DNA of 64,000 nucleotides from JAZDOT01 sp043798355. Lineage in GTDB: Bacteria > Patescibacteriota > Gracilibacteria > Peribacterales > Peribacteraceae. The notes below the pieces were generated by a model, which was not told where the DNA came from, made no database searches, and was given only the letters and a program-made list of their open reading frames with translations. How positions within the stretch are numbered: the first letter of the stretch is position 1; every line of letters starts with the position of its first letter. Made by a program: the position numbers and the translations under genes. The DNA is taken from NCBI GenBank assembly GCA_043798355.1, contig JAZDOT010000010.1, positions 62,001-126,000 on the forward strand, written 5' to 3'. Shown here piece after piece: positions 30,910 through 39,691 of this stretch.

Positions 30910-31536
30910 TTACACCACGGTGCCGAGCGGCATGGCCGCGTCGTGGCTGATGCACACGACGTTGCCCGTCCCCGGCTGGAAGCACGCGACCGCGGGAACG
31001 CGGTGCGCGTAGGCATCCGCGAGCGCGGCCGCGATGCTGATGAGCCCGCGACCGGTCACGACGACCGGCTTCCCGGCCGGAACGACCGGGGCCACCAGCG
31101 ACTTGAGGGTCGCCGCCGCATCGATCTGCGGCACCGTGAGCCGAAACTCAACGGTGGTGGCGGTCTCGCCCGCCGTGACCGTGAACGCGAGGTTTTCCCC
31201 CGCGCCTGCCGCCTCCATAACGGTCCCGCCGACCGGCAGGTTGACGGGCTCCGCGCCCGCCGCCTGCCGGTAGCTGACCGCGGTGCTGCACGGGTGGAAC
31301 CCGTGCGACACGCAGGCGAGCAGCCACGCGGGGCAGACGCCGTCAATCACAACGACGTCGTTCCGGCCGAGCCCGAGGCTCGACCGGAGACCATCGCAGT
31401 GTTGGAACACCTTGGAGAGGTGCTCTGGCCGCCAGACTAAGCCGCGCGCTGGCTTCCCGTTGGGGAGGGTGAAATCCTCCTCAACGAGCCCAATGGCGGT
31501 GGCGATGTCGACGATTCGGACAGTGGTCGTACTCAT
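30910..31536 (-). CDS. tandem Csx3-like (Crn3) domain protein, putative ring nuclease
   Basis: 208 residues, markedly GC-rich. The C-terminal half (110-208) lines up along the whole Csx3/Crn3 fold: VEFRLTVPQID, VVVTGRGLISIAAALADAYA, His178 after YA, and VVCISHD with His198. The Csx3 DPRLG loop reads QPGTG here, so metal/catalysis may differ. The N-terminal half (58-95: DVVVIDGVCPAWLLACVSHG..HPCSTAVSY) looks like a second, degenerate copy. Crn3 proteins cleave cyclic tetra-adenylate made by type III CRISPR. Here there are no cas genes, but CBASS and an NTase protein are adjacent. It has a GGAG Shine-Dalgarno, rare in this window. Confidence 0.72.
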   Translation of the reverse strand: MSTTTVRIVDIATAIGLVEEDFTLPNGKPARGLVWRPEHLSKVFQHCDGLRSSLGLGRNDVVVIDGVCPAWLLACVSHGFHPCSTAVSYRQAAGAEPVNLPVGGTVMEAAGAGENLAFTVTAGETATTVEFRLTVPQIDAAATLKSLVAPVVPAGKPVVVTGRGLISIAAALADAYAHRVPAVACFQPGTGNVVCISHDAAMPLGTVV

Positions 31537-31774
31537 GGAAAATCTCCTTCATTCCTGGCCCTCCCCGTTGAGTACGACGGTGGGAAGGCAGACACGAAAC
31601 AAAACCGAGCCGAAGCTCACAAGGAAATGTTGAGTTTCAGCACTTCATAGTGAGCTCCGTTCGATCTGTTCGAAAAAGAGATGCCAGACGACTATTTGCA
31701 GGGAGCAGCGTACCGACGAAAACCATCGTCAGCACGATGCTCCCAACAAGATGGTGTGAAAGAGCTCAACTATT
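31537..31774 (-). other. long leader of the Csx3-like gene
   Basis: About 235 nt between a consensus promoter and the ATG. Contains a long-range GGGAGC/GCTCCC pairing and, just before the ATG, GAAGGAGATTTTCC. No small ORF of note. Confidence 0.55.
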
Positions 31775-31803
31775 ATTATAAATTACTATTTATATAGTGT
31801 CAA
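31775..31803 (-). promoter_or_regulatory. perfect consensus promoter for the Csx3-like gene
   Basis: TTGACA (31798-31803), exactly 17 bp, TATAAT (31775-31780), located just after the helicase stop. Allows strong, separate expression from the helicase operon. Confidence 0.85.
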
Positions 31804-31817
31804 TACTCAGTAATACC

Positions 31818-34800
31818 TCATATAATAGCCTCAATCTCCGTTTGCCTCACTCGGAGGGCATCCAGCCTCTCTTTCTGTTTTTGCACCTGCTGAACGCGGT
31901 GCTTCAGGGTGCGCAACCGCTCCTTGAGTTCCGTTCTCTTTGCCTCCTGTTCTTCCAAAAATTCCTCGGCTTTCCTCTGCCTTTTCTTCTCCGTCGCAGT
32001 GTCGCGGTTACGTCTCCCGTTCTCGAGCTTCCGTTGCACCTCCTCCATCGCCGCCTCGGCACCTGCAAGCTCCGCGGCAACGGCATCGATATCAGGGTCC
32101 GCAGCGATGATCTGCCGAATCACTTGATCGTTCTCCTCATATTCCTGCAACTGTTCGTCTCCGGTCATCGTGCTCAGCGGGCGGAAAGTGAGGGCCGGTG
32201 TCTCGAACGTATTTTTCTTCACTTTGGCTGCTCCCGCGCTCGTTCCCTCCGCCTTCACATGTGGAGGAACCTCCCTCTTGATTTTCCCGCCCAAGGTCAC
32301 GCAAGCACTTCCGGTGGAGCGCGCTTGTTCCAGAAGTTGGCCGAAGAGCCCCGACGATCCGCCCACCTCCGTCTGCTCCGGTTCGGCATGTTCGACGACT
32401 GCCAGCTGTGCTTCCGCTTCCCGCCGCAGTTTTTCCTCACGTGCAGCTTGGATACGTACGGTGATACCTTGCAAATCCTCGATGGTACGCAGAGGCACCT
32501 CTGCGGTCTGCCGATCCCAGGTGCTAAGCCGTTGTTGCACACCTGCTACCAGATCAGCGAGTTCGGGATGGGTATCCGTGTCTATGATGCCATGGAGATC
32601 CCGCTCACACGCTGAAAGCAGGGTTTCAGCACGCTGAAACGTCGCTTCCGCCTGGGCACGTCCGAATTGCCGGACACTTTCTCTCGCCCCCTCTGTCAAC
32701 GCGGCAATATCTGTGCGGGTATCGTCATCTGTCCATGCGAGTATAAGGTCGCCGCCCTGCTTGTAGTTGAAATAGGGACGCGCTCTCGCCCCGCTCGATG
32801 GATCGTAGATGACGGGGTTGGGCAATGGCGGTTCCGTGTAGGCGACTGTGAAGGGAATAACAACCGGCCGATGCGACGCCCCAAAGGATTCCCATGCGAT
32901 TCTTTTCCGCAGAGAGGCGATACCCTGCATCGCCTTCTCCGGGTCATTCATCGCTATGGAGGATTGATAGTCCCCCGAAGGGAAAAGATAGAGCGTTCTC
33001 CCCGATGGAATATGCAGCTTTGCGATTGTCTCCAGTGACAGAGAAAGGATCTGCTCAACCGGCAATTCGATACGGGCGTGGAACTCATTCGTATATGCGG
33101 ACTGGTAGTATGCTACGGGAATCGAAAGCCCTGTGCATTCCAATCGTTCCGGATTGTCTTTCATGACGCGTTCTTTCTGCTCGTCGTTCGTAAAGGCTTC
33201 CTCCGTCAATCGCAGAGATTGCAGGTCAAGGCCTGCTATGCTTGCCTCATTGAGTGTCTGAATGGAATTCACGTCATAGGGCAACAGTATTCTTTCATAA
33301 TGCCTGATGACGTCTTCTTCGGTCAGTTTCCTGGTGGATCCTCCGGAACGTACGTGCAACATTTCGGACTCCCGTACAATCCGTCGATTCTCTGTCACGA
33401 TCTCATGATGAACATGGCTGCCCGATGCGAAATTTTTGCAAAACATCCGAACGGATTCCGGCGTCCGGCTTGCCGGAACGTAATCCTCAGATAACGAGGC
33501 GCTCCCTACCATCATATGTTTATGGGCATAGACGGCTTGACGATCATGATTCCAATAAAGATCTTTCTCTGTTTCATGAACGAGGTGGGGCATATCCTGT
33601 GCAAGCAATTTTAAATTCACCTCCGTGCAACACGGCATGATCGTTATTCTTGGAAGTTCAATCACGTCGTGCGCCGCGATCATGACCCCCCGTACGGATG
33701 ATTCTCGTCCTATGGATGCGGAGTGCCCTGTTTGAATATTCGTACATCCCCTCATGAAAACCCGCTTATATATTTTGTCCGGGAAGCCCGTCGCAATCGC
33801 GCGACAGACAACATCAGGTGTTGAATCTTCCTTATTGAGCGGTAAGCCCATGCTGCGAAGTTGTCCGAGGATGCGGTCATAGTTCTGTCGTATTTCTTTG
33901 AGCGCCAGCCAAGAGACGTAATTCGCCCTGCACCAGACATCGGAAAATCCGTTTGCTTCCGCTTCGCGGTACACCTGGATGAGATTGAGCAGATCAGATC
34001 GGTTTGATGTGCAAAACCGCGCATGAGCGGTATCCGCCTTTTCCCCTTCCGCCTGCGGGCGGTAGAACAGTCTGCGGCCCGTGCGGATGGCGGCGATGAG
34101 AGCGGCTTCCTTACCGCATCCCATCTGGCAGCCCTTCAGGATGATCGTGCCCTCGCGGGGATCGCACGGCAGTTCCGCAAGTTGTTCACCGAACTCCGAG
34201 AGCTTCGTTTCATCGGCGGGATCGAGCGCACCGAGGAGGCGAAGCTGGTTTTTGGCGGCTTTCCAGCTCTGCTTCTCCGGCGCATCGATGAGACGGATGG
34301 GATCGTCTTCGCGCGAGTACCCCATTGCCTTGATCTGCATGACCACTTCCCGGAGCGATGTCCGCTGAATTTCCGGTTTGGTGGAACGGTCGCGCTCCTG
34401 AAAATCCCGTTCCGAGTAGAGACAGTGGCACTCACCCGGCTGTGTGCGTCCAGCGCGGCCTCTGCGCTGCACGAGAGCGTCTTGGGCACACTGCGTAATC
34501 GCCAGCTTCGTCGTATCGGAAGCAGCATCGTACTGCGTCATGCGGGCAAGCCCGGAATCGATGACGTATTTCACACCGTCGATGGTCACGCCGCGTTCCG
34601 CGATGTTCGTGGAGATGATGATTTTGCGTCCGCGCACCCTCTTGAAGACGCGGTGGCGCTCCTCTGGCTTTAACTCGCTGTGGAGCGGTAATATCGTTGC
34701 TCCTGCGATCCTCGCTTTTTCCAGAACCTTCGTTGTCTCATTGATCTCCTGCTTGCCGGGCATGAAGATGAGGATATCGCCTGCGGGGCTCGACTGGTGG

Positions 34801-35609
34801 ATGGACAACGCGATCTGCGCGGCTGTCTCCGGCATTCGTCTCTGATCAATGGATTCTTGGGCAAAGTGCGTCTGCACGGGGAACGGACGACCCTTTGCTT
34901 CCACGATGGGCGCTTTGCCGAAATGCTCCGAGAATTTCTGCGCGTTGAGTGTCGCGGACATCAGGCAGAATTTCGATGTCCCGTCTCTGGTCTGCGATTT
35001 CTCCATGAGCGCCGTCCCCAAGTCCATGAGCAGTTCACGTTCGTCGAACTCGTCGAATAAGACGACCGATGCCTGCTCCATCGTCGGATCGTGGCGGAGC
35101 ATGTTCCGAAAGACCCCCGCCGTGACAAAGAGGATTTTCGATTTCTTCCCCGCTTTCTTCTCCGGTCCCGTGAGATAGCCGACGAGCGTGCCGACTTCTA
35201 CGCCGAGTTCGTCAGCGACTCTCTTGGCGACTTCAACGGCAACCGCAACACGGTTCTGCACGACGATGATCGTCTTTCCGTCCTCTGCAAACCCCTCAGC
35301 CAATAATGCCTGTGGAACCTGCGTACTCTTCCCGCTTCCCGTTTCGGAGGTGAGGATGAGCACGCCTGAGTGTCGCAGCGCTTCGACGATCTCCGGCATG
35401 CGCCTCCAGATCGGAAGCTCACGATTGCCGACTTCACGCCTCTCGGTTCCGTGTATGTGCGTGACGGTTTCGTGGAGCGCCTGCGTGACTTCCTGTCGGA
35501 CAACGCCAGGCGCATCATCCCTTTTCGCAGGGAATTCCTTTCGACCGGGCACATCGGTTCCCCGATCGAATGAGTTCTTCCCGTCGTTGTCAGAGGAGTT
35601 TGTTGTCAT
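31818..35609 (-). CDS. DExH-box (HrpA/HrpB-like) helicase, 1263 residues
   Basis: Superfamily 2 helicase of the DEAH/RHA group: Walker A ETGSGKST (about 89-96), motif II DEFD in VVLFDEFDEREL instead of DEAH, motif III MSATLN, motif VI QRRGRAGRTQPG, then winged-helix and ratchet regions. The last roughly 450 residues are unassigned and end in a long coiled coil (about 1150-1250, rich in E, K, R and Q). HrpA-like proteins act on RNA, including stalled ribosomes. It begins 16 bp after the Csx3/NTase gene and has no promoter of its own, so they form an operon. Much larger than housekeeping HrpB. Confidence 0.9.
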   Translation of the reverse strand: MTTNSSDNDGKNSFDRGTDVPGRKEFPAKRDDAPGVVRQEVTQALHETVTHIHGTERREVGNRELPIWRRMPEIVEALRHSGVLILTSETGSGKSTQVPQALLAEGFAEDGKTIIVVQNRVAVAVEVAKRVADELGVEVGTLVGYLTGPEKKAGKKSKILFVTAGVFRNMLRHDPTMEQASVVLFDEFDERELLMDLGTALMEKSQTRDGTSKFCLMSATLNAQKFSEHFGKAPIVEAKGRPFPVQTHFAQESIDQRRMPETAAQIALSIHQSSPAGDILIFMPGKQEINETTKVLEKARIAGATILPLHSELKPEERHRVFKRVRGRKIIISTNIAERGVTIDGVKYVIDSGLARMTQYDAASDTTKLAITQCAQDALVQRRGRAGRTQPGECHCLYSERDFQERDRSTKPEIQRTSLREVVMQIKAMGYSREDDPIRLIDAPEKQSWKAAKNQLRLLGALDPADETKLSEFGEQLAELPCDPREGTIILKGCQMGCGKEAALIAAIRTGRRLFYRPQAEGEKADTAHARFCTSNRSDLLNLIQVYREAEANGFSDVWCRANYVSWLALKEIRQNYDRILGQLRSMGLPLNKEDSTPDVVCRAIATGFPDKIYKRVFMRGCTNIQTGHSASIGRESSVRGVMIAAHDVIELPRITIMPCCTEVNLKLLAQDMPHLVHETEKDLYWNHDRQAVYAHKHMMVGSASLSEDYVPASRTPESVRMFCKNFASGSHVHHEIVTENRRIVRESEMLHVRSGGSTRKLTEEDVIRHYERILLPYDVNSIQTLNEASIAGLDLQSLRLTEEAFTNDEQKERVMKDNPERLECTGLSIPVAYYQSAYTNEFHARIELPVEQILSLSLETIAKLHIPSGRTLYLFPSGDYQSSIAMNDPEKAMQGIASLRKRIAWESFGASHRPVVIPFTVAYTEPPLPNPVIYDPSSGARARPYFNYKQGGDLILAWTDDDTRTDIAALTEGARESVRQFGRAQAEATFQRAETLLSACERDLHGIIDTDTHPELADLVAGVQQRLSTWDRQTAEVPLRTIEDLQGITVRIQAAREEKLRREAEAQLAVVEHAEPEQTEVGGSSGLFGQLLEQARSTGSACVTLGGKIKREVPPHVKAEGTSAGAAKVKKNTFETPALTFRPLSTMTGDEQLQEYEENDQVIRQIIAADPDIDAVAAELAGAEAAMEEVQRKLENGRRNRDTATEKKRQRKAEEFLEEQEAKRTELKERLRTLKHRVQQVQKQKERLDALRVRQTEIEAII

Positions 35610-35625
35610 GCGGCGTGGGAAAAAG

Positions 35626-37758
35626 CTATGCAGTTTCCTCCTCCTTGCTCATCACTTCTTCGAGGCTGCTGCCCCAAAAGGTGCGGAGTGCTTCCTCCAT
35701 GTCTCTCGGATTACCGACAACCTGTCCTTCAGCGTTCCAATATCCTTTGGCATAGAGCCAACGAGTCATGGCATAGAACAGCGCCTTCACTTTTTTGTAG
35801 GCGGGCTTGCTTGCGACGGCCTGTTGCTTCAGGAGTACATACCGATCGAGCACGTCCTGCGGCAATGTCTCCTGGAATCGGGCATAGCCGACATACCCTT
35901 CGGCAGGCCGAATACTGACTTCGATTTCCACCTCCCCTTCGATGTCGTCCCGATGGAAATTGAGTTGGTGCATAACCGCAAACTTCTGATGAGGCGGTGA
36001 ATCCACCGGGCGCACTTTCTGGAAGGGGACGATCTCCGCGATGGCGGAGGAAGCGGCGCGCACCCCCGCCTCGTCATCCGCGCCTGTCGGCAGAAGGACA
36101 CGCAGGTCAATGTCGTTGTGGCCTTTCAGCGCCGTGTTCGAGCGGAGAGAGCCGCCAAGATCGATGATTGCTCCATCCGGCAGCTTCTGACGCATCCGCT
36201 CCATGTACTCTTTCGCAATGGCTTTAAGTTTGTGTTGATGAGGATTGCGGAGTTTGTCTGCCTCTTTTATTTCGGTCTTTTTTGGCGCTGCCGTACCGAT
36301 TGCCGGGCAATCGATGTAGTCGCCAACCTGGTGCTGCTCATCCGTGCTGAACACAACCATGGCAGGCCACTGCATGTTGGCATCCTCTTTCTGCTGTGGC
36401 GTAAAAATGCCGACCCATTTCGCAAGATTTTGGTAGGCGCGTGTGAGCGAACCGAATATCAAATACGCCATTTTCCCAGAAATGACGACACCTTTCTGTG
36501 GATTCACTGCAGGGATATTCAGTTCGGAGAGGTACTGTGTGAAATTCGCCATTGTCCACTGCACACCCTTTTTCCAGCCGACTTCTACAAGCGTGTATTC
36601 GTCACGTTCTTCCGCTTTCCAATCCAGTGTAGCGCTCGGAGAGTCGCTCACTTCGGGATTTTCAACTTTACCGCGTCCGCCTCTGAAGTTGGTCTCATCA
36701 GTGTACCAAACTTCCTTTGCTGGCAGAGCAGCGGTTACTGCGGCATATAACGCTGCAGGATGACCGCCATCAAGACAGACTGGTGCTTCAGGGTTCAGCG
36801 TTTGAATGGATTCAACTCCCTCTCGAATTTTTGCGCCCGTCCACCATGGCAGGTCGATATCCACATCATAGCCCTTGTCCGGTCGTTTGATTGTTTTGCC
36901 TTGCGATGGCACCTTCAAGTCATCCGCAAGTTTATCGAGACTTACAAGTCTCATGCCATCGATCTCCGTGACAAGTTCTGCATCTTGCTCTTCCTGCGTT
37001 TCATCCAAGATTCGTTGTGCCAAAAGTACGAGGGCTTCGGAGCGTACATCTTGTCCCCTTTCCAACCCAACCACCTTTCCCCGTATTGTTCCGTGTTCAT
37101 CGATACATGCGGACTGCTCACCTTCCAATGAAGAATCGAGAGAGGCCATGACGATGAGACCGTGTTCTTTCGCAAATGCTTCCCACGCCGCTTTTTCTTC
37201 CGGTTTATCCGTTCGACAGAGAACAACAGCATGTGTCCCTCTGCGGAAAATATCACCATTCTCTTCTGAGCGAATTCCGCCGACGTCCACAAGCGTTCGC
37301 TTGGCGGAAATATTCTCAATGCCGCTCAGAGCAAATTCCATGAACTCACGAGAAAAATTCCCCTTATGCCGTACAATCTGGGCGACACCTTCGTCTGACT
37401 TTTGTGACCATGTGCCTTCACCGTCCGGGCAGGCGCGGAATAGACGGGTATTGCGTCGCGGGAGATGATGCTTGAGCGCCGAAAAGAACACAGATTTGCC
37501 GCTATGAGGAGGGCCGCAGACAATAATTACTTCGCGATCTGGTTTCGCTACTTCCTTCTGGTCTGTTGAGCGAAGAAGGGTATGCAATGAAACATGTAAG
37601 GCGTCTGCAATTGTTTGAAGCTTTTCTTGTTCATTCTCTCCTGCCCCCGAAGTCAATCGAATGATTTCAGCAACAGACAACTTGGTTTTCTCTGCTAAAT
37701 CTTGAATGGTGAGATTCCGTTCCTCAAGAAGATCGCCTAAGGTCATCTCTATTGACAT
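35626..37758 (-). CDS. HTH / P-loop NTPase / Csx3-like / nucleotidyltransferase fusion
   Basis: 710 residues with four parts. (1) XRE helix-turn-helix, 5-65. (2) P-loop NTPase, 76-250: GPPHSGKS (82-89), RACPDGEGTWSQ, LVDVGGIRS; this resembles the ATPase found fused to Csx3 proteins. (3) Csx3-like region: degenerate unit at 315-365 (APVCLDGGHPAALYAAV) and a full-length one at 385-482 (EYTLVEVGW, KGVVISGKMAYLIFGSLTRA, AMVVFS, VGDYID) lacking the catalytic His and DPRLG residues. (4) Pol-beta-type nucleotidyltransferase, about 530-680: LGGSLRSNTALKGHNDIDLR (GGS 535-537, Asp549, Asp551). I infer a nucleotide-sensing regulator that could make or transfer a nucleotide. TATAAT lies 6 nt from the ATG. 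Confidence 0.8.
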   Translation of the reverse strand: MSIEMTLGDLLEERNLTIQDLAEKTKLSVAEIIRLTSGAGENEQEKLQTIADALHVSLHTLLRSTDQKEVAKPDREVIIVCGPPHSGKSVFFSALKHHLPRRNTRLFRACPDGEGTWSQKSDEGVAQIVRHKGNFSREFMEFALSGIENISAKRTLVDVGGIRSEENGDIFRRGTHAVVLCRTDKPEEKAAWEAFAKEHGLIVMASLDSSLEGEQSACIDEHGTIRGKVVGLERGQDVRSEALVLLAQRILDETQEEQDAELVTEIDGMRLVSLDKLADDLKVPSQGKTIKRPDKGYDVDIDLPWWTGAKIREGVESIQTLNPEAPVCLDGGHPAALYAAVTAALPAKEVWYTDETNFRGGRGKVENPEVSDSPSATLDWKAEERDEYTLVEVGWKKGVQWTMANFTQYLSELNIPAVNPQKGVVISGKMAYLIFGSLTRAYQNLAKWVGIFTPQQKEDANMQWPAMVVFSTDEQHQVGDYIDCPAIGTAAPKKTEIKEADKLRNPHQHKLKAIAKEYMERMRQKLPDGAIIDLGGSLRSNTALKGHNDIDLRVLLPTGADDEAGVRAASSAIAEIVPFQKVRPVDSPPHQKFAVMHQLNFHRDDIEGEVEIEVSIRPAEGYVGYARFQETLPQDVLDRYVLLKQQAVASKPAYKKVKALFYAMTRWLYAKGYWNAEGQVVGNPRDMEEALRTFWGSSLEEVMSKEEETA

Positions 37759-37764
37759 AAATAC

Positions 37765-37793
37765 ATTATATTGTATTTAGAGTACAAAATCAA
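37765..37793 (-). promoter_or_regulatory. promoter of the Csx3/NTase-helicase operon, leaderless type
   Basis: TTGATT (37788-37793), 17 bp, TATAAT (37765-37770), 6 nt, ATG. The gene's own HTH could bind here. Confidence 0.82.
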
Positions 37794-37806
37794 TGAAGTT
37801 TGGCTC

Positions 37807-39180
37807 TCACTTATCCAATACAATTAAGCCATCTTTCAGCTTCAGTTTACTTTTGAGACATCCCAGCAGTTCACGCTTCTCCTCCATGGCTCCCTCCCGT
37901 AGCAGATATTTCGCGTACGATCGCACATCGATTTTTGGCGGTTTCTTCTGTCTTGTTCCTGTCCGGCCCAGAATACCACTCGTAAACTTGTTCATCCGAT
38001 CCACCTCCATCTCCAACTTCTTTCGCATGCCCGTCTTATCGAGGTCGATCTTGTCCATGAGCCGAAGTAATTGCTCGATCAAATCCTCTTCGCGTAAATA
38101 CGGCTGTTTACACGTCTGGTCGAACCGCGTGCAGTGGTAATAGACATAACGTCGAACCGAGCCATCTTTCAGGTTCTTGAATTTTTCTTCGGCGAGTATG
38201 CCATTGCCGCACTTTCCGCAGCGCATGAGATTGAGGAATGTGAATTCTTTGGATCGCATTCTTGCTCTCGGTGCGATTTCCATCATTTTCCGCACCTCGT
38301 CGAACAATTCTTTCGTGATCAGTGGCTCGTGATTACCCGTATACCAAATGCCGCTTCCGATCGGGAACTCAAACTGACCGTAGTAAAAGGGGTTACTCAA
38401 GATCCGGTAGATTCCGGAGAGCGCAATCCGCTTGCCGCTTCTTGTTGTAAACTTCACCTCGGCATTGAGCCACCGCAGGAGTGTCCTGCCGCTTGCGCCT
38501 CGTTCAGCGACGTACTCGAACATCTGCTTGATGCTTGGCGCTCGGAGCGGATCGACGATGATTCTTCCCTTATTCCGTTCCACGCTCCGTTCGTTCAAAT
38601 ACCCAAGCGGAGCCACCCCCGGACGGACGCCCATCTCACACTTTGTCCTGAGTCCGCGCTTCACATTTACACCTCGATTATCGTTTTCCAGCTTCGCCTG
38701 CGAGCAGAGGATCATGAGCAGGAATTTCTCGTTGGGCGAATTGGTGAACTGCTGTCCGGTCGTTCGAATCTCCTTCAGGAGCCCCTGGTCCATCAGATCG
38801 ACGAGGGAACCAAGATCACCGGCATTTCTGCTTAACCTATCCGGTGCCCATGTCACAATTCCGCTGAACATGCCGCTGCGGATATCCTGCAGAAGCTGAT
38901 TGTATTCCGGTCGCTGGCCGGAGCTTTTCGCCGAATGGCTTTCACGCCGAATTTCCGCGATGTTCAAGCCATCGCGTTTCGCAACCGCCAACATTTCTTT
39001 TATCTGGGAATCAATGCTCAGTGCCTGCCGCTCGTCGTCTTCGGACGATTTCCGCGCGTAGAGGCAGTAGCGAACGGAGGGGGTGTCCGGTGGTTGCCTC
39101 CGTTCTCCTCGGCACGAAGTTGATGGTAAGGCTAATGTAATCTGTGGTGCTTCTTCTAGAAAGGTTGGATTGGGGGGCAT
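37807..39180 (-). CDS. large serine recombinase, apparently intact
   Basis: 457 residues: resolvase domain YCLYARKSSEDDERQALSID with nucleophile Ser45 present, RLSRNAGDLGSLVDLM, recombinase domain (RPGVAPLGYLNERSVERNKG), zinc ribbon CGKCGNGI...YYHCTRFDQTC, and a helical C-terminus. Performs site-specific integration/excision through a covalent Ser-DNA link. Being intact, it may be the enzyme that moved parts of this island. A 7-bp inverted repeat lies directly before the start. Confidence 0.93.
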   Translation of the reverse strand: MPPNPTFLEEAPQITLALPSTSCRGERRQPPDTPSVRYCLYARKSSEDDERQALSIDSQIKEMLAVAKRDGLNIAEIRRESHSAKSSGQRPEYNQLLQDIRSGMFSGIVTWAPDRLSRNAGDLGSLVDLMDQGLLKEIRTTGQQFTNSPNEKFLLMILCSQAKLENDNRGVNVKRGLRTKCEMGVRPGVAPLGYLNERSVERNKGRIIVDPLRAPSIKQMFEYVAERGASGRTLLRWLNAEVKFTTRSGKRIALSGIYRILSNPFYYGQFEFPIGSGIWYTGNHEPLITKELFDEVRKMMEIAPRARMRSKEFTFLNLMRCGKCGNGILAEEKFKNLKDGSVRRYVYYHCTRFDQTCKQPYLREEDLIEQLLRLMDKIDLDKTGMRKKLEMEVDRMNKFTSGILGRTGTRQKKPPKIDVRSYAKYLLREGAMEEKRELLGCLKSKLKLKDGLIVLDK

Positions 39181-39181
39181 A

Positions 39182-39202
39182 TGAGACAGAGGGTATGTCT
39201 CA
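39182..39202. promoter_or_regulatory. TGAGACA inverted repeat before recombinase
   Basis: TGAGACA - 7 nt - TGTCTCA, immediately upstream of the recombinase start; related TGTCTCAT units recur at 39279-39297. Operator or recombination site. Confidence 0.6.
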
Positions 39203-39278
39203 AGTAATGCCGGAACTTTTCGCTAATGCTAGGCGAAATGTCTTTGAATGGGACGCAAAAGACAGACCCCCTCTGCAG

Positions 39279-39437
39279 TGTCTCATTTGTCTCATATGAC
39301 AGACGAAATTCTTGTTGTCCAGTATGGCTCTGGAAGCCTCCTAAGTACTGTCACATTTGTCACATTCAGCCCCATCAGTACTATTCGAAATTGTTCGGAT
39401 TACCTCCTCCAAAGTACTGTCCGATTCTGTCCAATTC
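39279..39437 (+). repeat. three iteron-like TGTC-n4-TTGTC repeats
   Basis: Units at 39279-39297 (TGTCTCATTTGTCTCAT..), 39349-39367 (TGTCACATTTGTCACATTC) and 39418-39437 (TGTCCGATTCTGTCCAATTC), about 70 bp apart. The 39181-39691 gap otherwise holds no gene. Confidence 0.7.
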
Positions 39438-39528
39438 ACCTCCGACCCGTCCCCCTCCGCATCTTAGTTTTGACCCTCCGAAAGGGCTCCGAAAACTCCC
39501 GCAAGGCTCGGCTCTGGACTCACCCTCC

Positions 39529-39630
39529 CTGCCACCATGTGCATGTGACCGTTCTGCCTATACGCTACAAATTCTGCATTCTATCCAGGTTCGATTCCCT
39601 CTTGGGTCAGGCTGGTGTCCGTGGTGCCCT
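39529..39630 (+). repeat. 102-bp island direct repeat, copy A
   Basis: Starts CTGCCAC, contains GACCGTTCTGCCTATACGCT and AGGTTCGATTCCCTCTTGGG, ends GTGGTGCCCT. Other copies at 45888-45988 and 47510-47611. Confidence 0.92.
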
Positions 39631-39691
39631 GAAATATTAACTTTATAAGTTCTTGCAAACATGCTAAACTTTATATAGTTTCATATTCGCT

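Noticed and set aside
30910..37758. A type III CRISPR locus, because of the Csx3-like proteins
   Set aside because: No direct-repeat/spacer array and no cas10, csm, cmr or cas6-like gene is visible on either strand in the window.
39529..39630. 102-bp repeat as an intact tRNA gene
   Set aside because: It has a T-loop-like motif, but the T stem and acceptor do not pair and no anticodon arm can be drawn.
39248..39640. Open frame of 130 codons across the 39.3-39.6 kb gap
   Set aside because: It translates iteron-like and 102-bp repeats; the same peptide tail reappears from the other repeat copies, so it reflects the repeat, not a gene.
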